Below are positions 1-7,137 of a stretch of DNA of 63,679 bases, piece after piece. Position 1 is the first letter of the stretch. Each line of letters begins with the position of its first letter. This DNA comes from an uncultured Oscillibacter sp. GTDB taxonomy: Bacteria; Bacillota; Clostridia; Oscillospirales; Oscillospiraceae. The notes under the pieces are model-generated. The model was not told the DNA's origin and ran no database searches. It saw only the letters and a list, made by a program, of their open reading frames with translations. The position numbers and the translations under genes were made by a program. The stretch lies in NCBI GenBank assembly GCA_900544105.1, contig UQUC01000003.1, positions 1 through 63,679 of the forward strand, written 5' to 3'.

Positions 1-114
1 TGAAATCCTAAGTTTTCAGAACTTTTATAAAGTTCTGAAAACTTGTTCAGCGGGGAGAAAAAAATTTTTCGACACGCTGAAACACCGAGGCTTTTAAAGC
101 CTCGGTGTTCTTTT
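1..114 (+). repeat. Terminator-nested repeat, copy A (5' part outside the window)
   Basis: This is the right-hand part of the repeat family also found at 19948-20166 and 50815-51043. It carries the conserved hairpin at 12-40 (arms TTTTCAGAACTTT / AAAGTTCTGAAAA), then the second conserved stem-loop at about 48-81 (outer stem TTCAGCG / CGCTGAA, inner stem GAAAAA / TTTTTC). It ends in the copy-specific hairpin AACACCGAGGC...GCCTCGGTGTT at 81-109, followed by TCTTTTT. The hairpin lies about 25 bp from the stop codon of the minus-strand carboxypeptidase gene and probably serves as its terminator. The left end and the expected duplicate hairpin are outside the window. Confidence 0.8.
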
Positions 115-134
115 TGAGTTGGAGAGAAATTCAA

Positions 135-1496
135 TCAGCGGTGCCTGTGACCCCGGTAACCTCTGCTGTAACCACGGGTACCACGACCGTAACGGCGACG
201 GCGGCTGAGACCGGTCAGCCGGAAGATCACCAGCAGTACCAGCAGTACCGCTAACACGATGGCCACGGTTTTTACGGCGGGCTTCTTGAAAAACAGCGAC
301 ACATTATGGCGGAATACCATAAACTTGTCCGCAGTCACGTCGCTGCTGGCAAGCAGGTCCACGGAGGCATAGACGGTGTCGCCGTCCCGCAGCTCCATGG
401 TGCCCAGCTTATCTCCGGCGGTGACAGGGGCCTCTACGGTCTCCGGCAGGGAGATGACCCGATCCAGCTCCGCCGGGTCCAGATCACGGGGAAACAGGGA
501 CTCCACATTGTTGGCGGGATGCACCGTTACATAGTCGGTTTTGGACAGGCTCACCGGGACCTCCTGAATGATCTCCTTGTCCTCTAAAATGGTGCGGTAG
601 GCGAAGTTCTTGAATCCATAGTCAAAGAGATGGGAGGTTTCAGAAAAGTTCAGCAGGTTGCCCACGCCGTTTTCCTCGATCCGCTCCGCACCCATGACCA
701 CGCTGACAAAGTGCAGCTCTCCTTCCTGGGCGGAGGAGATGAGGCAGTGCCCGGCGTCGCTGGTGGAGCCAGTCTTGATGCCGTGAGCTCGCTTATCCCG
801 GTAGCCGATGACACGCCAGGTGGACAGCAGGTGGTTGGTGGTGTACAGCGTCCGCTCCTTGCTGAGATTGGTAGCGGGGATGACGGCCTTGGCACTGTCG
901 CAGATCTCCATAAATTCCGGATACTGCATGGCGGCCTTGGTGATGAGATAGAGGTCCCAGGCGGAGGTGTAATGATCCGGGTCGTGCAGTCCGCTGGGGT
1001 TGACGAAGTGGGTGTTCTCGCAGCCAAGGGCTTTGGCCTTGGCGTTCATGGCGTCCACAAAGGCGGCGATGGAGCCGGCGTCCCACTCCGCCAGAATGTT
1101 GCAGGCCTCGTTAGCGGAGACGATGAGCATACATTGCAGAAGCTGCTTCACCGTCATGATCTCCCCGGCCTTGATCCCGGCGCTGCTGCCGTCTGCATGG
1201 TAATAGGTATCACTGAAGGCACTTTCGGAGGCAGTGACCTCCTGATTCAGCAGCGTTTCATTGCCGCTGACCTTTTCCAGGATCAGCAGAGCTGTCATGA
1301 CCTTGGTCAGGCTGGCAGGATAGTTTTTCTCATGGATGTTTTTGGCATAGGCCACGGCGTCTGTGTTCACGTCCGCCAACAGCGCGGCCCTGGCCTGAAT
1401 ATCCGGGACTTCCAGCGCTCCGGCGGCGGGGGTGAGAAACAGCCCGGCAAGGCAGGCGCAAAGTAAAAAAACCGAGATAAAGCGTTTGAATTTCAT
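135..1496 (-). CDS. dacF: D-alanyl-D-alanine carboxypeptidase (peptidase S11)
   Basis: Penicillin-binding protein of the low-molecular-mass class that trims the terminal D-Ala of peptidoglycan stem peptides outside the membrane. Residues 1-27 form a signal peptide. The three S11 active-site motifs are in order: SLTK (Ser62, Lys65), SAN (127-129) and KTG (241-243). A C-terminal beta-rich domain follows (about 290-390), then a membrane anchor (about 409-430) and an unusual Arg/Gly/Tyr-rich cytoplasmic tail of about 22 residues. The ATG is preceded by AGGAG. Length (453 aa) is normal for DacF/DacB-type enzymes with a membrane anchor. The gene diverges from the comEA-like operon and its 3' end abuts repeat copy A. 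The exact paralogue name (dacF versus dacA/dacB) is inferred from family resemblance. Confidence 0.92.
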   Translation of the reverse strand: MKFKRFISVFLLCACLAGLFLTPAAGALEVPDIQARAALLADVNTDAVAYAKNIHEKNYPASLTKVMTALLILEKVSGNETLLNQEVTASESAFSDTYYHADGSSAGIKAGEIMTVKQLLQCMLIVSANEACNILAEWDAGSIAAFVDAMNAKAKALGCENTHFVNPSGLHDPDHYTSAWDLYLITKAAMQYPEFMEICDSAKAVIPATNLSKERTLYTTNHLLSTWRVIGYRDKRAHGIKTGSTSDAGHCLISSAQEGELHFVSVVMGAERIEENGVGNLLNFSETSHLFDYGFKNFAYRTILEDKEIIQEVPVSLSKTDYVTVHPANNVESLFPRDLDPAELDRVISLPETVEAPVTAGDKLGTMELRDGDTVYASVDLLASSDVTADKFMVFRHNVSLFFKKPAVKTVAIVLAVLLVLLVIFRLTGLSRRRRYGRGTRGYSRGYRGHRHR

Positions 1497-1516
1497 ATCT
1501 TTCTCCTGAAGAATAT

Positions 1517-1545
1517 GGTATACTGATACGGAAGTGGATCAACAA
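1517..1545 (-). promoter_or_regulatory. Sigma-A-like promoter of the carboxypeptidase gene
   Basis: On the minus strand TTGTTG (1540-1545) and TATACC (1517-1522) are separated by 17 bp and lie just upstream of the AGGAG ribosome binding site and ATG at 1496. The assignment comes from sequence match only. Confidence 0.5.
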
Positions 1546-1554
1546 CGACCGAAT

Positions 1555-1583
1555 TTGTCATGATTCGACATGCTCAGTATATC
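1555..1583 (+). promoter_or_regulatory. Sigma-A-like promoter of the comEA / two-component operon
   Basis: TTGTCA (1555-1560) and TATATC (1578-1583) have a 17-bp spacer and end about 24 bp before the ATG at 1607, which is preceded by AAAGGAG. It diverges from the carboxypeptidase promoter. Confidence 0.55.
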
Positions 1584-1606
1584 AGATTCGTCAAAGGAGT
1601 TCAACC

Positions 1607-1969
1607 ATGGGAGCAAAGTTAAAAGCTGTCAAAACGGAACTGATCCTTTTGGGTCTGACAGCGGTGTTTCTGGGCGGACTGCTGGCAGTCTCTTACCGGG
1701 ACCGGACCACCGCGACGGTGACGGTGACGGCGGAACACGCCCTGCCGCCGGAGGAGGTCGAGGTCACGCTGGTGGACCTGAATACCGCCGAAGCGGAGGA
1801 GCTTGCCACTTTGCCGGGGATCGGCGAGGGGCTGGCGAAGCGGATTGTTGCCTACCGGATGGAGCACGGACCCTTTGAAGGCCCGGAGGGGCTGCTGGAG
1901 GTTTCCGGCATCGGCGAGAAGAAGTTAGAGGAGCTGCGGGATTACATCACCGTGAGCAATGGCGCATAA
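1607..1969 (+). CDS. ComEA-like helix-hairpin-helix DNA-binding membrane protein
   Basis: Short membrane-anchored DNA-binding protein of 120 aa. One N-terminal transmembrane helix (about 12-28) is followed by a linker and a C-terminal ComEA-type helix-hairpin-helix pair: VDLNTAEAEELATLPGIG (55-72), then ISG-like VSGIGEKKLEEL. In competent Firmicutes ComEA binds incoming DNA at the outer face of the membrane and passes it to ComEC. Here no comEC is adjacent; the gene leads an operon with a two-component system and a GerMN protein. A role in DNA uptake is therefore family knowledge and not shown by context. The start is supported by AAAGGAG eight bases upstream. Confidence 0.85.
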   Translation: MGAKLKAVKTELILLGLTAVFLGGLLAVSYRDRTTATVTVTAEHALPPEEVEVTLVDLNTAEAEELATLPGIGEGLAKRIVAYRMEHGPFEGPEGLLEVSGIGEKKLEELRDYITVSNGA

Positions 1970-1982
1970 AAGGAGCGGAAAC

Positions 1983-2660
1983 TTGAGAATTTTAGTGGTG
2001 GATGACGAAAAGACCCTGGTAAAGGGCATGAAATTCAACCTGGAAAACGAGGGCTACGAGGTGGAGTGCGCCTACGATGGCGCGGCGGCACTGGAGCTGG
2101 CCCGGGAGGGACGGTTCGACCTCATCATTCTGGATGTGATGATGCCGGAGATGGACGGGCTGGAAGCCTGTATGAAAATCCGGGAGTTTTCCAACGTGCC
2201 CATCATCATGCTGACGGCCAAGAGCGAGGACGCAGACAAGCTCATGGGGTTTGAGTGCGGCGCGGACGACTATCTCACCAAGCCTTTCAATATTTTGGAG
2301 CTGAAGGCCCGGGTCCGGGCATTGCTGCGGCGGGCCGCCGGGGTCCAGCGGAGTCAGGGGAGCCTGCTGACCGTGGGCAAGATCACTCTGAACACCGAGG
2401 AGCGAGTGGCCATTCGGGACGGGGAACCGGTGGAGCTCACCGCCAAGGAATATGACCTGATCGAGCTGCTGATGCGCAATCCCCGGCGGGTGTACAGCCG
2501 TGAGAACCTGATGAATGTGGTGTGGGGCTACACCTACGCCGGAGATTACCGCACGGTGGATGTGCATATCCGCCGCCTGCGGGAAAAGCTGGAAGAAAAC
2601 CCGGCGGAGCCGGATCACATCCTGACCAAGTGGGGAGTGGGCTACTATTTCAAAGGATAA
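1983..2660 (+). CDS. OmpR/PhoB-type response regulator
   Basis: Cytoplasmic transcription factor of about 225 aa. The receiver domain begins RILVVDDEK and holds the acidic pocket, the phospho-acceptor Asp in LIILDVMMPEMDG, the Thr in MLTAKS and the Lys in YLTKPF. The C-terminal winged helix (about 130-225) contains ELTAKEYDLIELL and the recognition helix around YRTVDVHIRRLREKL. I chose TTG at 1983 because AAGGAG lies seven bases upstream. An in-frame ATG at 1959 exists, but it lies inside the comEA-like gene without a ribosome binding site and would add eight non-conserved residues. It forms a two-component pair with the kinase directly downstream. Confidence 0.93.
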   Translation: MRILVVDDEKTLVKGMKFNLENEGYEVECAYDGAAALELAREGRFDLIILDVMMPEMDGLEACMKIREFSNVPIIMLTAKSEDADKLMGFECGADDYLTKPFNILELKARVRALLRRAAGVQRSQGSLLTVGKITLNTEERVAIRDGEPVELTAKEYDLIELLMRNPRRVYSRENLMNVVWGYTYAGDYRTVDVHIRRLREKLEENPAEPDHILTKWGVGYYFKG

Positions 2661-2727
2661 GCGCAAGGCCCTCTGGGGCAGCCTGCAAGTCAAATTCGGA
2701 CTGAGCTACATCGCCGTCATTGCGGCG

Positions 2728-4077
2728 GTGCTGCTTTTGCTGAACACCTATCCGCTGCTGGTCAGCGAGGATCTGGTGTTCCGCTCCAAGGAGACCAATA
2801 TGACCGGCAGTGTGTCGGTGGTGGTGTATTCTCTGGCGGGGCTGAACCGGCTGAATCAGGAAAATGTGGCGGCTGCCATGGCGGTGGTGGAGGAAACGGG
2901 GCTCAGCCGTGTTTTGGTGACGGACAGCACCGGCTTGGTGCTCTATGATACCCGGGAGACCGGCAGCGCCGTTGGAAAATACACCTTCTATTCCGAGATC
3001 GTGCAGGCATTGGAGGGATATGACGCCTTTTCCTGCTCCTACCGGGACGGGGCCTTCCGCAGCCGCACGGCCTCTCCCGTGCTGTATCAGAACCGGATCA
3101 TCGGCGCGGTGTACGCCTACGAATATGACACAGAGCAAGCGGCACTGCTGGAAGGACTGCAAAGTAACCTTCTGAAGCTGTCCGCCGGTATCGCGGCGGC
3201 GGTGGTGCTGCTGAGCATCCTGCTTTCCCGGATGCTGACCCGGAAGATCAGCACCCTGTTGACGGCCATCCGCAAGGTCCGGGCCGGCGCTTACGAGCAT
3301 CGGACCAACATCTCCGGCCGGGACGAGATCGCCCAGATCGGAGAGGAATTCAACAGCCTGACGGATCGGCTCCAGACCACGGAGACCGTGCGCCGCCGGT
3401 TCGTGTCCGACGCCAGCCATGAGCTGAAAACGCCGCTGGCAGCCATCCGGCTGCTGACGGATTCCATTTTGCAGACAGACCAAATGGATATGGAGACAGT
3501 CCGGGATTTTGTGACGGACATTGGCAGTGAGGCGGAGCGGCTCAGCCGTATCACCGAGGACCTGCTGCGCCTGACCCGGCTGGACAGCGACCTGCTGGAC
3601 GCGCCGGAGACGGTGGAGGTGGCTCCGGTGCTGGAACAGGTCATGCGGATGATGAGCCTGCTGGCCCAGGAGAAGGGCACGGAGTTGACCTACCGCATGG
3701 AGAAAGACTGCCGGGTGTCGGCCACCAAGGGAGAGGTCCATCAGGTGATCTACAATCTGACGGACAACGCCGTGAAATACAGCGGCAAAAACGGTAAGGT
3801 CAGGGTGGAACTGCAACATGAGGACCACGACGTGGTGCTGACGGTGGCGGATAACGGCCCCGGCATCCCGGAGGAGGATCTGCCAAGGGTGTTCGAGCGA
3901 TTTTACCGGGTGGACAAGGCCCGCTCCCGTGCCGCAGGCGGCACCGGCCTGGGACTTTCCATCGTGCAGGACACGGTAAAGAAACGGGGCGGCACGGTGT
4001 CTGTTGCCAACCGGTCCAATGGCGGCGCGGTATTCACCGTTCGCTGGCCTGAGGCGGAAGGAGGCGATCGCTCTTGA
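2728..4077 (+). CDS. Membrane sensor histidine kinase
   Basis: Partner kinase of the upstream response regulator. Layout: N-terminal transmembrane helix, extracytoplasmic sensor region (about 150 aa), second transmembrane helix (SAGIAAAVVLLSILLSRML), HAMP linker, H box (DASHELKTPLAAIR), N box (DNAVKYS), G1 (ADNGPGIPEED) and G2 (GTGLGLSIV). The start is uncertain. GTG at 2728 is the first conventional codon, but it cuts the first membrane helix in half. The frame stays open upstream and encodes the missing half (LSYIAVIAAV), so translation probably begins near 2647-2683 at a rare start codon, perhaps coupled to the regulator stop at 2660. The signal sensed is unknown. Confidence 0.9.
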   Translation: MLLLLNTYPLLVSEDLVFRSKETNMTGSVSVVVYSLAGLNRLNQENVAAAMAVVEETGLSRVLVTDSTGLVLYDTRETGSAVGKYTFYSEIVQALEGYDAFSCSYRDGAFRSRTASPVLYQNRIIGAVYAYEYDTEQAALLEGLQSNLLKLSAGIAAAVVLLSILLSRMLTRKISTLLTAIRKVRAGAYEHRTNISGRDEIAQIGEEFNSLTDRLQTTETVRRRFVSDASHELKTPLAAIRLLTDSILQTDQMDMETVRDFVTDIGSEAERLSRITEDLLRLTRLDSDLLDAPETVEVAPVLEQVMRMMSLLAQEKGTELTYRMEKDCRVSATKGEVHQVIYNLTDNAVKYSGKNGKVRVELQHEDHDVVLTVADNGPGIPEEDLPRVFERFYRVDKARSRAAGGTGLGLSIVQDTVKKRGGTVSVANRSNGGAVFTVRWPEAEGGDRS

Positions 4078-4973
4078 AAAAACGCTGGATCGCCATTGCG
4101 CTGCTGACCGTGCTACTGATGGGGATCGGCGGCGCCATCGGCAAAGTCGGTGTTCGCCAGGAGAGCGGCGGCAACGCCTATTCGTTGTATTTTCTGGAAC
4201 GGGACCTGCGCTCCGCCGATGGCGGAGACGCTCTCCGATCCGAGGAGCGGACATTAGAGGACAGCGGCCTCTCTACGGAGGAACTGGCGGCGGCGCTGGT
4301 GGCGGAGTTGCTGAAGGGCCCGGTGGACCCCACGCTGAAAAGTCCTTTGCCCAAAGGCACGGCTTTGCTTTCTGCGGATCAGAAAGGAACGGAGCTGCGG
4401 GTGGATCTCTCCGCGGCTTACAGCACCCTTTCCGGTGTGGGACTGTCTCTGGCGGATTACGCCATTACCCTGACACTGACGCAGCTGCCGGACGTGGCCC
4501 GTGTGCGGATCACCGTGGCAGGCCGGGAGCTGGACTACCGCAGCCGGCAGGTATTTTTGGCCCGTGATATTCTGACCGTCCCGAAGGAGGACGTGGTGGG
4601 CACCGTGGAGGCTTCCCTGTACTTTGTGAACGGCGATGGTACGTTGACAGCGGAAGCCAGAACACTGAATCTCTACGAGGGTGACACGCAGGCGTCCGCC
4701 GTGGTGCGGGCACTGGAAAACGGGCCGGAGACCAAGGGCCTTTCCGGGGTGCTGCCGGAGGGGTTCAAGGTCCGGAAGGTGTGGCTGGAAGAGGAGATCT
4801 GCTATGTGAGCCTGTCCTCTGCATTGCTGGAGGGCCAGCCGGAGCCGGAGACTCTGTCTCAGGCGGTTCTGGCACTGGAACAGTCCTTGCTGTCGCTGGA
4901 CAGCGTGGAGGAAGTGCGGTTCCTGGTGGACGGCGAACTGGCAGACACCTACGGACCCATTGACCTGCCGTAA
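4074..4973 (+). CDS. GerMN-domain protein (GerM-like, two domains)
   Basis: Exported or membrane-anchored protein of 299 aa. An N-terminal hydrophobic segment (5-24) precedes two GerMN-type repeats: about 38-160 (pattern SLYFLERD ... ELLKGPVDP ... VDLS) and about 185-295 (SLYFVNGDG ... ALENGPETKG ... VSLS). GerM acts in Bacillus sporulation and germination; other GerMN proteins sit next to two-component systems, as here. TTG at 4074 overlaps the kinase stop by four bases, and GGAGG lies at 4061-4065, so translation is coupled. No lipobox cysteine is present, so it is probably anchored by the N-terminal helix. Its precise role here is unknown. Confidence 0.82.
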   Translation: MKKRWIAIALLTVLLMGIGGAIGKVGVRQESGGNAYSLYFLERDLRSADGGDALRSEERTLEDSGLSTEELAAALVAELLKGPVDPTLKSPLPKGTALLSADQKGTELRVDLSAAYSTLSGVGLSLADYAITLTLTQLPDVARVRITVAGRELDYRSRQVFLARDILTVPKEDVVGTVEASLYFVNGDGTLTAEARTLNLYEGDTQASAVVRALENGPETKGLSGVLPEGFKVRKVWLEEEICYVSLSSALLEGQPEPETLSQAVLALEQSLLSLDSVEEVRFLVDGELADTYGPIDLP

Positions 4974-4985
4974 AATAGAAGAGCG

Positions 4986-5026
4986 AAAAACGAGCCGTCC
5001 GGCACATTGCCGGACGGCTCGTTTTT
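4986..5026. terminator. Bidirectional intrinsic terminator
   Basis: A 14-bp perfect stem CGAGCCGTCCGGCA / TGCCGGACGGCTCG is flanked by AAAAA and TTTTT. It separates the GerMN gene (+) from the convergent ABM gene (-). Confidence 0.9.
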
Positions 5027-5309
5027 AATAATCAAACTTGTCGATGGTAACGGTATCGCAGAACTCTGTTTTCAAGGCTTGCAGCTTGGCGAAGGTCTCT
5101 GTCCCGCAGTGGCGCTGCTGGTCCTCCGGGGTCTGCCAGGTTTCCACCAACAGAAGCGCGTCAGGGTCCTGAGCGTCCAAAAAGTAGTCGTATTTCAGAT
5201 TGCCGGTCTCGTGAATGGAACAGGCCCGGACGCCTAAATCGGAAATGGCCTTGAAAAATTTCTCCCGCTTGCCGGGTTTGCAGTGATAGGTGACATTCCA
5301 GGTGAGCAT
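5025..5309 (-). CDS. Antibiotic biosynthesis monooxygenase (ABM) domain protein
   Basis: Single-domain dimeric alpha-beta-barrel protein of 94 aa, similar to YgiN-type putative quinol monooxygenases and YdhR-like proteins. The pattern starts LTWNVTYHCKPGKREKF and contains the typical strand LLLVETWQTPEDQQRH with the conserved Glu-x-Trp. Members act on quinones or other small aromatics, or as stress proteins; the substrate here cannot be told from sequence. It is the last gene of a minus-strand group after the RluA-type gene (13-bp gap) and ends in the shared bidirectional terminator. Confidence 0.85.
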   Translation of the reverse strand: MLTWNVTYHCKPGKREKFFKAISDLGVRACSIHETGNLKYDYFLDAQDPDALLLVETWQTPEDQQRHCGTETFAKLQALKTEFCDTVTIDKFDY

Positions 5310-5322
5310 AGTGGTTCCTCCG

Positions 5323-6204
5323 TCAAATCAGTTTTTTCATGTCCGCCGGGAGCGGAGCGGTGAAGCGCAGGGGGATGCCGGTGACCGGGTGGGTCAGGGC
5401 CAGCGCGTAGGCGTGGAGAGCGGGGCGGGGGATCAGGTCCGGGTCCTCCGTGCCGTAGAGCCAGTCTCCGGCCAGAGGACAGCCGATGTGGGCCATGTGG
5501 ACCCGGAGCTGGTGGGTGCGGCCCGTTTCGGGCCGCAGCTTTACGAAGGAGAGGCCATCCCGCTGGGATAAAACCTCGTAATGGCTGACGGCCCGCTGCC
5601 CGTCGGAGCGGACCATGCGGCGGACGGTAGAAGTCTCGTCCCGGCCGATGGGCGCGTCGATGGTGCCGGCAGGTGGCTCAGGACGGCCCACGCACACGGC
5701 CCGGTATTCCCGGTAAAAGCCATCCGTGTGAAGGGTGCGCCGCAGGCGGTCATGGATATAGCCGCTTTTGGCCACGGCCATGAGGCCGGTGGTGCCCTTA
5801 TCCAGCCGGTTCACCACATGAAAGATGAAGTCCGGCCCCCGCTGATAGGCCAGCGCCCCCGCCACGGTGGGGGTGTCCGGCAGAAAGTTGGAGGCGTGGG
5901 CCGTCATGCCGGCGGGCTTGTTGAGAATCAGCAGGTGTTCGTCCTCATAGACGATGGGCAGGGGCCAGTTTCCCGGTGTGGGGAGGACCTTGGGCGGGCG
6001 CAGATCGTCAGACCGCACCGCCACCACATCGCCGGCATGGACCAGGTCCACCGTCCGAGCGTGGACACCATTGACCCGGATGCCGTTTTCCGCACGAGTG
6101 AGCCGGGCCACGGCGTGGGTGGAGAAGTGGAGCTTCGCCTTCAAAATGTGCCGGACGCAAACGCCGTCCTCTTGCGGCGTCACGGTGTAGGTGATAACTT
6201 CCAT
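5323..6204 (-). CDS. RluA-family 23S/tRNA pseudouridine synthase
   Basis: Isomerises uridine to pseudouridine in structured RNA. An N-terminal S4-like RNA-binding segment (about 15-65, RLTRAENGIRVNG) precedes the RluA catalytic domain with the active-site Asp135 in VNRLDKGTTGLM (131-142). The later KLRPETGRTHQLRVHMAHIGCPLAGDWLYG block is diagnostic of the family. 293 aa is the usual length. The start codon overlaps the stop of the patatin gene by one base (ATGA), so the two are translationally coupled. Which uridine is modified (RluC-, RluD- or YlyB-like) is not resolvable. Confidence 0.93.
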   Translation of the reverse strand: MEVITYTVTPQEDGVCVRHILKAKLHFSTHAVARLTRAENGIRVNGVHARTVDLVHAGDVVAVRSDDLRPPKVLPTPGNWPLPIVYEDEHLLILNKPAGMTAHASNFLPDTPTVAGALAYQRGPDFIFHVVNRLDKGTTGLMAVAKSGYIHDRLRRTLHTDGFYREYRAVCVGRPEPPAGTIDAPIGRDETSTVRRMVRSDGQRAVSHYEVLSQRDGLSFVKLRPETGRTHQLRVHMAHIGCPLAGDWLYGTEDPDLIPRPALHAYALALTHPVTGIPLRFTAPLPADMKKLI

Positions 6205-7049
6205 CAGCTTTGCGCCAGATAGGTCCTGAGGCTGCCCAGCGATGCCGCGGCGTCGCCGGTTCCCAGATCATACACCGCTTGCAGCTTGTTGCTGCGGCGC
6301 TCCAGCCGCCCGATCTCAATGGGCTGGCTGGGATGCAGTACCCACGCCTTTCCCTGCTGTTCCCAGTTCAATAGCTCCCGAAGGGCGTTGTTATAGACAT
6401 TGTGGCGGTTTTTGAGCTGCTCTGCCAGCGCCGGGTAATGCTTGTACCAGAGGTCGATGGGCTTGGGGTTCATAGGCTTTTTCACGTAGCTTTTGTCCCG
6501 GGTGAGGATTACCACCACCCGGTCAAAGCCCAGCTTTTCGGCAGCTCTGAAGGGGATGGAGTCCGCCACGCCGCCGTCCAGATACAACTTACCGTCGATC
6601 TTCACCGGCTGGGACACGAAGGGCATGGAGGCGGAGGCCCGGATCACATCCATCTGGGCCATGGCGTGTTCCAGGCGGATGTATTCCGGCTGGCCGGTCT
6701 CCACATTCGTCACCACCGCCCAGAAGGGGACGCCGGAGGCGTCAAAGGTGTCGCCGTCAAAGGGGTCCAGCTCCCGGGGTACCTTTTCGTAGGCATATTT
6801 CGTATCCACGATATTGCCGGTTTTCAGCAGGGGGATCAGCCCCATGTAATGATGGTCGGCATTGAAGCGCTTATTGTAGCGGATTACCCGTCCCGGCTGC
6901 CGGGAGAGGTAATTCACGCCGAAAGCGGCCCCGGCGGACACGCCGATGATGCCGTCAAACTGGATCCCGGCGTTGTAGAAAACGTCTAAGGCCCCGGCGG
7001 TATACATTCCCCGCATGGCTCCACCTTCCAAAACAAGACAGGTTTTCAT
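6204..7049 (-). CDS. Patatin-like phospholipase (RssA/YjjU type)
   Basis: Serine acyl hydrolase with a Ser-Asp dyad. The oxyanion loop GGAMRGMYTAG (9-19) is followed by the nucleophile elbow GVSAG (38-42) and the catalytic Asp in the DGG motif (LDGGVADSIP, about 176). 281 aa matches the YjjU/RssA group, which acts on membrane lipids or esters. No signal peptide is seen, so it is cytoplasmic or peripheral to the membrane. It heads the minus-strand run patatin - pseudouridine synthase - ABM protein. The substrate is unknown. Confidence 0.9.
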   Translation of the reverse strand: MKTCLVLEGGAMRGMYTAGALDVFYNAGIQFDGIIGVSAGAAFGVNYLSRQPGRVIRYNKRFNADHHYMGLIPLLKTGNIVDTKYAYEKVPRELDPFDGDTFDASGVPFWAVVTNVETGQPEYIRLEHAMAQMDVIRASASMPFVSQPVKIDGKLYLDGGVADSIPFRAAEKLGFDRVVVILTRDKSYVKKPMNPKPIDLWYKHYPALAEQLKNRHNVYNNALRELLNWEQQGKAWVLHPSQPIEIGRLERRSNKLQAVYDLGTGDAAASLGSLRTYLAQS

Positions 7050-7137
7050 AGCTTAGCCTCCTATCGGCACTTGCCGGTTTTAAAAAATTAGTATATAGTA
7101 TAGCACGGAAAAAGAAAAAACGCAAAGGAGAACCGCT

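Noticed and set aside
2650..4254. 534-codon minus-strand frame over the histidine kinase gene
   Set aside because: The plus strand encodes all kinase motifs; the antisense product is low-complexity and unsupported.
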